Under the pieces are notes generated by a model that was not told where the DNA came from, searched no databases, and saw only the letters and a list, made by a program, of their open reading frames with translations. A DNA stretch of 64,000 nt from Centroberyx gerrardi (lineage: Eukaryota > Chordata > Actinopteri > Beryciformes > Berycidae): contig NC_135997.1 of the NCBI RefSeq assembly GCF_048128805.1, positions 2,453,185 through 2,517,184 on the forward strand, read 5' to 3'. The number at the start of each line of letters is the position of its first letter. Position 1 is the first letter of the stretch. Positions 22,215 to 34,300 of this stretch are shown here, one piece after another. A program made the position numbers and the translations under genes.

Positions 22215-24344
22215 GCAGCCTCAGTCTTCCTCTACTCCTCCCTGTGGATTGCGGCGGTCTTGGGCCTCGGGCGGGGCTGTCCTGAACTCTGCACCTGCTC
22301 AGATAAATCTGGGCGTCATTTTGCTGAATGCTCCTACAAAGACTTAGCTGAAATCCCAAGTGGACTGCCTCGCAATGTCACGACTCTGAGTCTCTCTGCC
22401 AACAAAATCAGTTTGATAACGTTAGGAATTTTTGACAATGTCACCCGAGTGACGTCGCTGTGGATGTCCCACAACGAGATTGTCTCCATTGAAGAAGGGA
22501 GTCTTGCCCCCCTGGTTCTTTTGCGTAACTTTGATATCAGCCACAATAAGATAGTCGACTTCCCTTGGGAGGATCTGCAGAACCTCACAGCGCTGCAGCT
22601 GTTGAAGATGAACAACAATGAGATGGTCAGCGTGCCGCGCGATGCCTTCTCCAACCTCAAAGACCTGAGGTCCCTCCGTCTCAACAATAACAGGTTCATT
22701 ACCGTAGCTGAAGGGACGTTTGATGGGTTGATTTCCTTGTCCCATTTACAGATCTATAACAACCCATTTGCATGCTCTTGCTCCATTGACTGGCTAAGGG
22801 ACTGGATTTTGAAAACCCCCGTCACAGTCCCAGAGAAGGATTCCATCATTTGTGCAACACCACAACAACTTCAAGGAGCAATGATTGTGAAATTGCCTGA
22901 ATGCACAGGCCCTAAAGTCACTATAACAACGGAGCCAAATATTCATAATACAACCCTCTATGAGGATAGTGCATTAGTTTTGACCTGTGAATTCGAGGGA
23001 AACCCAAAGCCACTGGTCATGTGGAATATACACAGCAGGAGCCAGAGGGAAGAGTTAGCTTTGTCATCCAGTGAGGATGACTCAGCAGAATCCACTAAGG
23101 ACTCCCCACTGGCCTATAATCCGGTCAAAGTTTTTAATAATGGGTCTCTTATTATATCACACATTAGTAAGAAAGACAGCGGCAACTACAGCTGCTCAGC
23201 CACAAATGAATTTGGTAAAGCTGAGGATCTGGTGTCAGTCGAGGTGGTGGAATCACCAAAACCAACACCCACAAAGAAAGCGACGCCAATTTTCACGAAG
23301 ACCAACCCACCTATACATCAACCAAAGGACAAAATATCTCTTTTCGATCCTGTCCATCTACCTGATCTAAAGAGAGAAGACATTATCAACGTCATTCCCA
23401 CTTTCACACCCACTGCAAGGATCAATACCGAGCATTACGAGCAAGCGCCGAGGTACCCATCACTTGCTAGTAAATGCGGAGTGACGGCTAATACACGGTA
23501 CGTTTCTAACCACGCTTTCAACGGGAGCCTGGATGATATCAAGCAGTATACGTTTGACTTTGGTGTCATCGCCTTAGGGGTGTCAGAAACAGAGGCAAAA
23601 GTGCGCCTCAACCCTCTCCTGATACCCAAAGACAAGAGCAGCGTCCGGGCCGGCGCCTCCGACGGCCTCCACACCGACAACAAAGAACCTCACGGCCTTT
23701 CGGAAGCTTCTGGAAAAGTCCGCTCGAATGGCTTGTATCTGTGCGTCACCGCTGACCGCAAACATTCGGCCGTCCAGTGGTCGAAGATCAAAGAGGGCGT
23801 CAACACATATCTGTTCAGCGGTCTGCGCCCCGGGACCAACTACTCCCTCTGTCTCACCTACAGAGGGGAGGACTGTGAGGTCCAGGTGTTGTTCACCACC
23901 AGGAGGAGGGTGCCCAACCTGCTGATCATCATCTCGGTCAGCATCTGCCTTCTGACTGTATCTACCGTGCCTCTTCTCGGCGCCACATGCTTCCACTTGG
24001 TGTACAAATACCGCGGCAAGACGTACAAGCTGATACTGAAGGCCAAGGACCAGTATCACATGGAGAGGAGCCGCGCCGCCAACTTCAACATCTATGTACC
24101 TTACACCGACTCTCAGAGGAAGATTAATAGTAGCGAGCTGGATGAGGAGGAGGGGGAAACAGAGAGTGGAGATACAGGGAAAGAGGCGGATACGCAGGAA
24201 AGTGTAGTGACGGAGTCGTTTACCTTGTCGCAGTACAGGGGGAATTTAGACGACTGTGAGGTCGGATCTGAGTATAGTGATCGGTTGCCATTGGGGGCTG
24301 AAGCAGTTAATATTACAAGCAACTACAAATATCCAAATAATTGA
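22212..24344 (+). CDS. islr2: ISLR2 (Linx), LRR and Ig membrane protein
   Basis: A single-exon coding sequence of 710 codons. Family knowledge: ISLR2 is a neuronal surface protein with leucine-rich repeats and one immunoglobulin domain, involved in axon guidance and Trk-receptor signalling. Seen here: signal peptide at about 1-22; LRRNT cysteines 23, 27, 29, 40; about five LRRs at 55-180; LRRCT cysteines 188, 190, 214, 231; Ig domain with Cys259, Cys328 and the DSGNYSC signature; a low-complexity linker; an FN3-like segment with LRPGTNYSLCL just before the membrane; a transmembrane helix at about 567-591; and a tail of about 119 residues with an acidic stretch and the conserved GSEYSDRLPLGAEAVNI motif near the C-terminus. 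That motif and the ~700-aa length favour ISLR2 over the shorter secreted ISLR. ATG at 22,212 was chosen because it lies 9 nt after the acceptor TTTTCCAG, has A at -3 and G at +4, and is followed by the signal peptide. The frame stays open upstream only through the acceptor and (GATT)n. It is convergent with stra6. Confidence 0.95.
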   Translation: MAASVFLYSSLWIAAVLGLGRGCPELCTCSDKSGRHFAECSYKDLAEIPSGLPRNVTTLSLSANKISLITLGIFDNVTRVTSLWMSHNEIVSIEEGSLAPLVLLRNFDISHNKIVDFPWEDLQNLTALQLLKMNNNEMVSVPRDAFSNLKDLRSLRLNNNRFITVAEGTFDGLISLSHLQIYNNPFACSCSIDWLRDWILKTPVTVPEKDSIICATPQQLQGAMIVKLPECTGPKVTITTEPNIHNTTLYEDSALVLTCEFEGNPKPLVMWNIHSRSQREELALSSSEDDSAESTKDSPLAYNPVKVFNNGSLIISHISKKDSGNYSCSATNEFGKAEDLVSVEVVESPKPTPTKKATPIFTKTNPPIHQPKDKISLFDPVHLPDLKREDIINVIPTFTPTARINTEHYEQAPRYPSLASKCGVTANTRYVSNHAFNGSLDDIKQYTFDFGVIALGVSETEAKVRLNPLLIPKDKSSVRAGASDGLHTDNKEPHGLSEASGKVRSNGLYLCVTADRKHSAVQWSKIKEGVNTYLFSGLRPGTNYSLCLTYRGEDCEVQVLFTTRRRVPNLLIIISVSICLLTVSTVPLLGATCFHLVYKYRGKTYKLILKAKDQYHMERSRAANFNIYVPYTDSQRKINSSELDEEEGETESGDTGKEADTQESVVTESFTLSQYRGNLDDCEVGSEYSDRLPLGAEAVNITSNYKYPNN

Positions 24345-24417
24345 TCTAGTTCTTGACTGTTTCTGGTGCATCATATTGTTACAACATTGGCAGCTTCTTT
24401 ATGTTGCATTGGGTTAA

Positions 24418-25465
24418 AGGATAATACCGGTGTTTTTTTTAACTTTGTGCCAATTGTCCAGGTTCCTCTCTGTTTCTGCACACAGTCAGCAAAGTTGGAG
24501 ATATCAGGGCTCGTTTTCCTCCTTCAGAAGAAGCCATTTCCAGTATGAAAAACAACTTTCACAGAGATAACCCATCACAGTAAACATAAAACATCATGGT
24601 TAATTTATGCTTATTGAGGCCTGTGCGACCGGTCTGAGTGCGGAGTCGCACACCTGCAAAACCTGGAAGAGCAAGTACAGCTCTGGCCTGGTGTACAAAC
24701 ATTTAGCATTTCACTGATATTGATTGAAAAATGTATTAAAAATGAATGGATCTTAAGAATCAGGAGGGATATAGGTTCACATTTTATTATATTTGGCCCA
24801 TTATTGCTAGCTACCAGAGTCTAGTATATGTAGCTAGCTAGTAGCTTACTAAGTAGTAGGCTAGCTACCTAACTTCCCTGCTAGCTAATTTGACAACTGT
24901 CGGGTCTATCTGAAGTCCTCACTTATGTGTTGAAGTAACACTAGTTTGTTATACAGTATATGCAAATCTTCCAGGTAGAGCTTCCCACTCCGAGTGTTCA
25001 AAATGGCCGCCTTGTGAATAAGGTTAAATGGCGACGATTGGCTGGCAGTCAGTTCATGAGCTGCTTTGGCCACAAGAACCATAAATTGTTTGACGTTCAC
25101 AGAGACCGTGTGTGCCATGAACCTGTGAAATTAAGTATGAAACAGCCCTTAATTTGGTTTTGTCCAAATTAACTTTCTGTTTTCTCCTTATTTAATTGAA
25201 CTGAGTTCAATGTTTTCATCTCAGCACTGCGATTTTAAAAACGTTGATAGACAAGTAAATGTTATAAAATCTAATTACATATGGTATCCATTGCAAAGCA
25301 AGTCTGCTGGTACTTCGTGCTGCACATGGCAAAAAGCAATACATGCGAACCGCTGGTTTAACTTCCTTACCGTAATGCTACTGAGCGCTAATAATAGGGG
25401 AAATGTAAATTAGATGTAGACATAAGTAAATGGGCTACAACTCTAAATGACACCGGTGTTCTCCT
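24418..25465. mobile_element. TTAA-flanked element in islr2 3' UTR
   Basis: Ends AGGATAATACCGGTGTT and, inverted, AGGAGAACACCGGTGTC, flanked by TTAA at 24,414-24,417 and 25,466-25,469. The interior piece GGAGGGATATAGGTTCACATTTT near 24,764 is also present in the stra6 intron element at about 34,093, so the family has at least two members here. TTAA duplication suggests a piggyBac-like non-autonomous element. No transposase. Confidence 0.7.
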
Positions 25466-26092
25466 TTAAAACTACTTAAATGTGTGCCGTCATGTTGGGA
25501 GTGCAGTAGTTCAAACTACCCTAAAAAAAATATAGAAACATATAATCCTTATTGGAGTTTAAATGTTTTGAATAAACAGTGTTGTTTCAAATAGCAAACC
25601 AATGGGTTCTACAGCTGGCTTCAGGTCTTTGTCCAGTAATATTGTGCATATTTCCTGTGAAGATAATCGTTTTAACGTAGAATCAAATAAAATGGGTCTT
25701 CTAAATGTGCTCTTTATTAAAACGTGAATAACTTAGATATTATCCCTCTTCATCCAGACTAGAGAGAAAACTAGAATTTAAACGTACTGGTTAAAGCAAT
25801 TATGAAAGTGTATGTGAATTTATTGTAGCCTACCTATGCTGTTATATCTAGGACACGTGTCCATCTTGCTGTTTTTCCAAAATTGTTGTGGTAGAAGAAC
25901 TGCATGCTGTTGGCCTTAAGATGTGAGTCGCAATATACTGCGTTTTGTGTAAATATTCTCGAGTCAAACGCCATGTGAGAGTTTGCTGCTGTCTTCTCTT
26001 TTGGTTTCACTCCTGTAATTCACAAAATTGTCAGTTTTCATCAAATATCCTCAAATGTCATCACTAGCTACTTTCCTAAGACTGTGTGCCTC

Positions 26093-26098
26093 AATAAA
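26093..26098 (+). terminator. islr2: Candidate islr2 polyadenylation signal
   Basis: Canonical AATAAA, about 1.75 kb after the stop codon, followed by T-rich DNA. Earlier AATAAA hexamers could also be used. Confidence 0.45.
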
Positions 26099-26190
26099 GT
26101 TTTGACAAAGAAATATTGAATGATTGCTTCTCTCTCTCTCTCTCTTATTAGAGATTAGGTTATCAGGTCTGCTGTGCTATCTAGACAATA

Positions 26191-26310
26191 TGGTCCAGTG
26201 GTTAGAGAGCAAGACTGGTAACCGGAAGATCACCGGTTCAATTCTTCCAGCAGCAAGTGTTGAATCTGATAACAGCATTGTGTCTTCAGTTTTATAACTT
26301 TATTATTTCC
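26191..26310 (+). mobile_element. tRNA-derived SINE head
   Basis: TGGTCCAGTGGTTAGAGAGC resembles a pol III A box and GGTTCAATTC (26,234-26,243) a B box at the right spacing. The rest of the tRNA body does not fold well, so this is a SINE rather than a tRNA gene. A second truncated head (GATGGTCCAGTGGTTAGAG) begins near 26,372. Confidence 0.6.
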
Positions 26311-26399
26311 ACCAGCTGACAGGTGGAGTTCACTCATCAAGAGATCATCAGGTGAGCATCAGAGCAGGTTAGATGGTCCAGTGGTTAGAGAGTTTCTTC

Positions 26400-27455
26400 C
26401 CATGATCATTACAAAACAACTGAAATACAACCAGAAACTGTTGAAATTGAAAGTACACACAAAATACTAGGAACTGCAAGTAGTTTTAACATGAAGGTAA
26501 GATATTAAATTTTATTCAGTAACATATACACCAAAGTCACTGGAGCACATCGCTGTCGTAATGCAAAAACCTTGCAACTCCAATCTTGGTGATTTTCATG
26601 TTTTCACTTCAAATGAGGGATTACAAGCTCCTCTGTGGGCTTATGAAATCCTTTCAAAACCCATTGAATAAACTTTAAAAAAAAATGCATGTTGGTCAAG
26701 CTAAAAACAATGCTGCTTTTCTTCGTTCTTGGAGATACAGGTTTTTTCACCCAGAAGCGACAACATGCTGTAGACTGGACTTTATATAACAGGGTTTGTG
26801 GCCTGAAGACAAACAGTAGGAGTGTTCAATTCAAAGCACTGACTTACCCACACATCACTCATACAACAGACACATCAATTGAGAACGAAGTGGGGAAAAC
26901 CAAAGCTTGAATATCCCTGTGTGTCAGATGGGCCGGATCTACCCGAGGAATCTGTAAAGAAGGAAAATCGGAGGGAAACTCTAAAGCCTGAAGCACATTT
27001 TGCATTGTAGTGGATGGGAAGTCCAGACCTTAGTTTTTGAAGCCAGAGTTTATGGAGGCCCAAATTACTAAAAATTCAATTATTATATCAATAAATAATT
27101 AAATCAATCAATTACAATCAATCAATAAAATTTTAATAGTTTTAATGGAATATTTCAAAATAAAATGGTACATTTACTTATTGACTTATTTAATTATTTA
27201 TTGATATAATAATTTAATTTTGAGTAATTTGGGTCTCTATATAAAAACACCCAAAACATTAGTATGTAAACCAAATAGATTACTGTTTCTGTCATTGCCA
27301 AGGTAGAATGCTTTTGAAGCTCAGGCCTTGAAAACTAAGACTATAATAGAATAGAATAGAATAGAATACAATACAATACAATAGAACAAGGTATGGACAT
27401 CCCTTCTGCTACTACACAGACTGTGCTGTCAGAGCTTTACAGCTCTGACATTTCT
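26400..27455. other. Intergenic, no gene seen
   Basis: No coding signal. An inverted AT-rich repeat at about 27,065-27,235 (AATTACTAAAAATTCAATTATTATATCAATAAAT against ATTTATTGATATAATAATTTAATTTTGAGTAATT) looks like a small MITE; parts here are quoted only as landmarks. A pentanucleotide (ATAGA)n tract lies at 27,345-27,372. Confidence 0.45.
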
Positions 27456-27456
27456 A

Positions 27457-28010
27457 GTGTTGGGGTCATTACTGGAAAAAAGATATAAGTTACACATTAC
27501 TTGTTACTTTTCTTAAATGCAATGATTCAAATTACTTATTAATCCCAGATAAAATTAATTAGTTTAGCATTACTTTTGCGTTACACCCTAAACGATTGGC
27601 TTACTTGTGTTCATTGGGCTGATAAATATTGTCAAGCTAAACCACATTACAGCAAATAATGACAAACACTAAATCTTTTTTTTAAAGGTTTTTAGTAAAG
27701 ACAGAGCCTGCAGCATTAAGTCAGACTTTGTGAGCCGTATTTGTTGTTCATGTCGCTCTACTGTAATTCTGATATTTCCAACATGACTTATAGAGGAGAG
27801 GAGGAGAGAGGAGAAGATGAGGGGAATCTTTCATAGATATTACACCAATAAAGAGGCTGAAGAATGAAACACAAATAACGCCTGATGTTAGATCAGTAAC
27901 TGTAATGTGATTACTGAAATTGGAACAGTAATGCCTTACTTTACTCCATTACAGGAAAGAAGTAATGTGATTACAGTGTTACTTTGTACCGCGTTACCAC
28001 CAACACTGGA
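27457..28010. mobile_element. MITE with AGTGTTGG ends
   Basis: Starts TAGTGTTGGGGTCATTACTGG and ends CGCGTTACCACCAACACTGG, which are imperfect inverted ends. The interior repeats AAGTAATGTGATTAC text. The family (TTGGG..TTACT..GTAACGCGTTAC) is common in fish. No clear target duplication was seen. Confidence 0.6.
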
Positions 28011-28137
28011 CACATGACTTGTGTGACTTGTCTTTATAGATTCCTTGGGTTTACCCTAACTGACTTTTTAGTTGATTCTCGTGCCAAGCCGAGCTCGATC
28101 GCTCACAACCCAAGCCTGTCAGTTACTATCTAGACCC

Positions 28138-28388
28138 TCAGTTGGCCGGGGTCTCGGTGGACCGGGCCGTGTCGGCGGCCGGCTCGCTGAACGGCTCGCT
28201 GGCCTCCTTGACGCTGAGGCTCAGCGTCCCGTTCAGGAAGCTGTCGGAGGTCTGCAGCTGGAAGTGCTTCCTGGAGCCCAGCAGCGACGGGTTGTTGACC
28301 AGCGTGTACAGCAGCTGCCAGCGAGACCGGATCCTCCGACTGTCGGCCGCTTTGCTCTGCTGCTTCTCCTGCTGCGCCATCTGGATCC
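28138..28388 (-). CDS. stra6: stra6 coding exon 17 (last)
   Basis: Residues 587-669 and the stop at 28,140-28,138. Acceptor GTCTTTCAG. Encodes QMAQQEKQQSK, WQLLYTLVNNPSLLGSRKHF and an acidic/Ser-Thr C-terminus. GC-rich codon use compared with earlier exons. Confidence 0.93.
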
Positions 28389-31300
28389 CTGAAAGACAGA
28401 GGAGCAGGCTGAACCAGACACTGGGGGGTCAAGGGTCAACGAATGTATGTATCGCTGACGCAGAGGTGGGGACTCGAGTCACATGACTTGGATGATTTGA
28501 ATTGCTTGAGACTTGACTTGATGCATGAAGAGAAGACTTGACTTGACTTGGGTTCTGGTGACTTGGGACTTGACTCTGACTTGTACTTTGATGACTTGAA
28601 AAGGTTTCTAAAGTCTTGACTTGAGATCTTGTGTTTGTGTAAATGACTTCGATTGAAAGTGATGAGATTTGTTCCAGCAGACGACTGAATTTAAATTCTG
28701 TTTTCTGAATTTTATGGAATGATTGAATTTATTGAAGTTGAAACTGATTATAGAAATCAAACTCATGATGCCCTTACCAAGTTTTTATCCTATTAAAACC
28801 ATATGGCATTGAAAAGTCCTAGATATTTAGTTTTCTTAAAGATATTAAATTGATACTGGACTCTTGATTTGTTCTGACATGACTTGATGTTCTACATTTA
28901 GACTTGAGACTTGACATTAATGACTTGGACTTGACTTGGCAAACTACATTTAGACTTGGGACTTGACTTGAGACTTGTGCCTCCAGACTTGAGACTGATT
29001 TGACATTGATGTGGCTGGTGTGATGGGCATGTCTAGGTCTCTACCTTCTTCAGCATCACGCATTTTCTGTCCAGCGCTGCCTTGGACCAGCAGGTCCAGC
29101 AGCAGTCCACAGAAAGCCTTCATCACTGGGTGAGACTGGCTGACCTCCACCTTCAGGAAGTGGGCGTAGTGTCGGTAGGCTGGGAGGGGGAACAAGACTG
29201 AAGTCAGGCTGAGATCATAACAGGAAAGTCTTTAAAACAAAAATGTTGCTTTGGTTACATGTTTTTAGCTGATTACTGAGAGGCTTTCAGAGGCTTTTCC
29301 ACCCTGACAAGAATAAAAAACACTGGATACCTGTAATGTTTGGGCATAAAAATGGTCAAATTAAACAAGTGATCTTGTTTATTCAGCTCAGCAGCACTAC
29401 AGTTGGCACAGTCTCCTCCTGATGAGCACATACTGTGAACTAGATGTTCCTCTGTAGAGCTCGCCCCCAACGCTATGGGGGAGGTGTGACTGTAACTGTC
29501 AAGATCTACCAGCTCCACATGTTGGATTTTCACCAAAACGTAATAATTTCTTCCATGCCACATTACCAACTGGTTTCACATTTTCATGACTGGACCTGAA
29601 ATGGGACATGAGATCTGCCTGATCTGAATCTGTTCAGATTCTTGCCACTTTTTGCCACAATTTTATCTGATTATCTCGACACCACATGACCAATCAACTC
29701 TATATCTGTTCAGTTTCCATCAGTGCTGCCCTTCTACCACTGGACCAAGTTTTGGAAAAATTAGCAGGTCGGTTCTGTCTTAACAGGGAATGAGCTCTCC
29801 AGTGCCTCCATGTTGTTTGATTGGTCCAATAATGGAGGGTTTGCCTCTTCTTCTGTCTGCTGATAACCCAATCTTTTCACAAAGTTAGTGTAAATCCACT
29901 GACCCGACATACAGTACCTGGGTCGTAGGACTCTGAAGTGCGGTGCATCAGACTGATGTCAATGCGGCCAAGATGGAGGATGTTGTACAAAGCGGTTATC
30001 ACCATTCTCCATATGGCGACGATCAGTCCGATCACAGTGTTGATGAGGAACAGCAGATATGTGAGAAGGAACAGGCTGCCTCTGGAAACCACCGGCAGAT
30101 ATTTCAGTACAAATCAAGACTGTTTTAGCAGTTCATTCTTCCCAACCACATCCCTATCAAATCAAATCATTACAATATCAATCAATATCAATAAGGATAA
30201 ATAATAAATATAAATAAAAACGTATTTGTATAGCACCTCTCTTAACAGTGTTAGTGCTTCACAAAACAAATACAAAACACTGCAGTAAAACAATAAAAAC
30301 ACAAAGAAGGATCAGAAAACAGAATAAATAAAGGAAAATATGAGAAAAATATAAAAAAAAGAGGACATCAAATCCAACAGTAAAACCAAATCATGACATC
30401 TGACATTTTGGCACAAATAAAGTGAATTCTCTAATATTCTAAAGAAGAGGACAGTTATTGTTTTTCTAGTTTTTGTGTGGAACAAAGCATGCAACACTGC
30501 GAATGTATTCTTAAAACTGCTCTTGTTCGCTTCTTGTCGTTGTTGCTGTTGTTTTATTGTTACTGTGTATGAATGTTCGTGCACGTTGTTCCAGATGAAT
30601 TTCCTAAATGGATTAAATAAAGTTAAACTTGAACTTGAACTGAAATACCTGTTGTTCAAGTCTCTTGTACCAGCTTCCTTTTTGATGAACGCATACTTAG
30701 CAGTCACATGCTGAAGTGCTGTGGCCAGAAGCAGCGTGACCCAGCCCGGCCTGAAGGATCACACAGTTGGAACAGAAAATACGTGATATTCCTGTCTGAT
30801 TAGTAAAGCAATAAAACAAAAAATAAATAACACAGCCACATCCAAAAGTACTGACTCACCATGCCTTTGCAGCAATTTGAAAGAGGATGAGGTTGCGGCC
30901 GTAAAAAATAGGGATAAGAATCAAAAACACCAGGAACACGAAGCAGATGAAAAATACAAGAGTCTGGATAATCATTCCTGCCAAGAAAACATAGAATAGT
31001 CGATTTTTAATATCCAAATATGCAAAAGACACAATATTTTTTTGTCAAAGCTCTATTAAAAGGGAATCTTTGCAGAGACACATTTTAACTATATTTCTGT
31101 CCTGAAGAACGGATTGCTGTGATATTCTGCTCAGTTTCAGTCTTTACTGTTGGCATGAATTAAGTCAAAGTCAAATTAACACTGGTCTGTGCTGTGTAGT
31201 TTAACGTTACCGAGGCAGATGATTGCAGCCTGGTAGCCTGTCAAGCCCATCCAGCAGACAATACCAGGTTTAGACGGGCGGATCGTCTTCTGGCAGTTAT

Positions 31301-34300
31301 AAATGCTGTAAAAGTCTCCTCTGTACAATCCTTTTAGGTTTGACCTGAAACAGAATAAACCAGTGAGACAGTATTGTCAGAAAATCTAAAAAAAAAACTT
31401 ACCAAAGCAGTGGGGTTGTGAGTGTGGAACACAGAACTTGAATGGATAGAACGATCTTTCCCATTCAAATCAACGTTCTGGGATGGTCGGAGTGGCGGCC
31501 ATTTTTATATGAACCGTTGGGCTAGCTTCCGTCTTACAGCAAGTCACTGAGGTGAGAGGTGCAAGAACCAAAGCAGCTTCTCTGTCTGCTTGCTGCCGTG
31601 GATTGCTAACATGCTAATGTTGACTAGAAGAGCTAGAGAGAGAAGTACATAAAGCTACGTTAGCCTCGTCGCTAACGCTTTCAGCTGAGTTTTAACAGCT
31701 AACAGACTACGGTAACCAGACGTCCCGGTTTGTCCGGGATTGTGCCGGTTTCAAGATGGGTGTCCCGAGTCCCGACAAACATTCACTACCAAATTGTCCT
31801 GGTTTTCACCACAATTAAAATAATAATAATAGTATTATACTTGTTTTCAGCGCTTACATAGACGTTTATCATGTTCTGTCCCGCTCATTATTACCTAACC
31901 CAATCAAAAAACATAAACAATGCACCACGCGTCTGAATTTAACACTGATTTGTCTGTATGTGTGTCAATCAATCAATGTGTCGTTGTCAAGGCTATTGCT
32001 AGCCTATGACGCTTGTGGCTCTGTCTGACAGAATCTGTCAGTACGCTAACGGTTAGCTGTCATGCCGAAGAGAAAGTCGGTCTTTTCTAAAGACCTCCAG
32101 AAGGCTTACTCTTTTCTTCGTGAAGTAGCCGGCAATGAAAATGCTGCGTTCTGCACACACTGCAAGAGTACATATTCGGTCGCGCACGGTGGAGGTGATT
32201 TTTGTTTGCTGAGGCGCTGTCCATGGTGTTGAAAGGTGCAGTCACTAGGTGTGCTAAGCGCTGAAATAATTGTTCCCCATCCTGATCAAAACGCCTATGG
32301 TGCGTGCATAAGCGCATACATGTGCGCATGCATGAAAGTGCGGTACACTTAAGGGTCCTGGTTTGGGGGTTTGAAAATGTGGTCACCCTATAACAGACTC
32401 ATCTGCACAGTTCTCAAACAAGTGTGACAGACTTTACAGCTTTAATGCCCAGACTTGTGTTGTCACCACAGCAACTAACTCTTAAAATTCCATAATTGCT
32501 ATTTTATGCCGTACTAGCCAAATTACCATGACCGTATCCATTCAAGTTCTGTGGTGTGGAATCAATGCACTCACCTGTGAAGAATCATGGACCGCATCAG
32601 CATGATGAGACTGACCAGACAGGACAGGGTCATCGCACAGAGGTAGCACACTATCAGAGACAACAGCATGGTGTGAAAGAAAGAGATTAGTCTGCTTCTA
32701 TAAAGTTCAGGTAAATTGAGTTGAGTTGATGATATTGCAGTTAAAGTCGAGATGAAATGGCATTTCGAGAGTATCTAACTTCCGTATCGTGACGTATTTC
32801 CGAGTGAAACAGGAAAGACAGGTGGGACATAACGTTGGGAGGAATTTGATTTGAAAGTGGACGTGTCATAACACCCGAAGACACACCGAAGTACCATGCT
32901 GTTGCTAGCTAGCTAACTAATGAATCTTAGCTCTGTGCGCTAAAAGTTGAAGATTGATTGATGGGTGGATGTCATGATATTACTGGTTGAAATTGGTTAT
33001 GGGCATGCTTACGTAAGCACACGACATATTTTGTTTTACAGGAAGAAAACATGATTGAATTTTGATATAAGAATACAAAGAAATTTATTTTTTGTATTTT
33101 TTTTGGCATATATTGTTAAATAGGTGCACAATATGACCGGCGATGTGATCTAAAAGGGTTAAAAAGGCATTTTTCATTTTATCTCGACTTTAATGTACCA
33201 GTGGAGACAGAACCACCCACCTTCCAGCAGCCACGTATAGAAAGTCACAATTCTGACGACCTCCATCCTGTCATCTGATAGGATGACATTAACCCCTTGT
33301 AACAGGAAGGCGATGTTTTCATCAATACCAGCACGGACAATATGGAGAGTGGGAACCACCAGGACGACTAAGAGCAAGGCCATCTGAAAGGTGAAAACGC
33401 AATTGGTGCAGTACAGGCCCACATAATGGATTCTGCCCCACAAAGACAAACAGAAGTAACATGCTTTTTGTCTGCTTAAAGGCCAAATTTCATGACTTTT
33501 CATATCACAGAAAGTTATACCCATAAATGCCACCAAACGACCTGCAGTCCCACTTCAGTACCGACCATACTTTTGTCAGACTCATACAGTTTCTGCTAGC
33601 TTTGTGAGGCAGCTGTGCACTAATGTAAAAACTCTATATTAAGCAAAGCACTGTATAGATGTACTGCAACTATCACTGATTCAAATGTGGAATTCATGGG
33701 CGACTTACATGATACATTGCCACAAAGCCAACAAACGCTGAAACAGCCAACTTGAGAGGAAAGCGGAAGACTGAAAGAAAAAAGGAATTAGTATCTTTGG
33801 AAAACTCAATCACTCCTATCCCAAGAGACCATATTCCCACGTCAGCCATTTTGAATTTACATCACACTGCCCAGCTATAGATAAAAATGAGCCATGACTA
33901 CAAAGTGTGAAACCCTGTTCAATTTCTATGAGCAAATCAACATTTTCTGCTAACAAGCAAAATGCTAACAAGCTAGCAAAACTTCTGTAGAAGAGAGGGG
34001 TCATGTTAACACTTTGACTTCAAGAAAAAAAAACATTTTAATGATCTTGCTGTTGTTTGACAACCGGGAAACAAATGGATCTCAAGAGTCGGAGGGATAT
34101 AGGTTCACATTTTAAGGTCAGATATTTGGCCCACATGCGGAATCTAGCCTAGGAAGCTAGGTAGCTAACTGGCTAGCTAGCTGACTTCCCTACTAAATTC
34201 AAGCAGTTGTTGTAGTTGTTGCTCGGAGATTGCTGCTAATTTGATAACTGTCATCCCCTGTGTGTTAAAGTAATATTAGTTTTATGTGTAACAATTTTCT

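Larger units (their letters stand above)
24345..26115 (+). other. islr2: islr2 3' UTR (inferred)
   Basis: No gene follows on this strand. AATAAA signals occur at 25,571-25,576, about 25,686-25,691 and 26,093-26,098; the last stands in CTCAATAAAGTTTTG context and is the most convincing end. A transposon (24,418-25,465) fills much of this region. Confidence 0.5.
31430..32553. mobile_element. hAT-like element copy 2, 8-bp TSD GTGTGGAA
   Basis: The ends CACAGAACTTGAATGGATA are perfect inverted repeats. GTGTGGAA stands at 31,422-31,429 and 32,554-32,561. It is the reverse-oriented relative of 7495-8226 (shared GCAAGTCACTGAGGTGAGAGG-like, GCTAACATGCTAATGTTGAC and GACTTGTGTTGTCACCA text). A second hAT element is nested in it. 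Without the insert it is about 433 bp, so it is internally deleted against the 7.5-kb copy. It lies in the stra6 intron between exons 11 and 12. Confidence 0.92.

Noticed and set aside
26191..26260. tRNA gene
   Set aside because: A and B boxes are present but the sequence does not form acceptor and anticodon stems; a SINE head is the better reading.
31500..31700. Independent gene in stra6 intron 11
   Set aside because: The text is shared with the mobile element at 7.5-8.2 kb, so it is repeat DNA.
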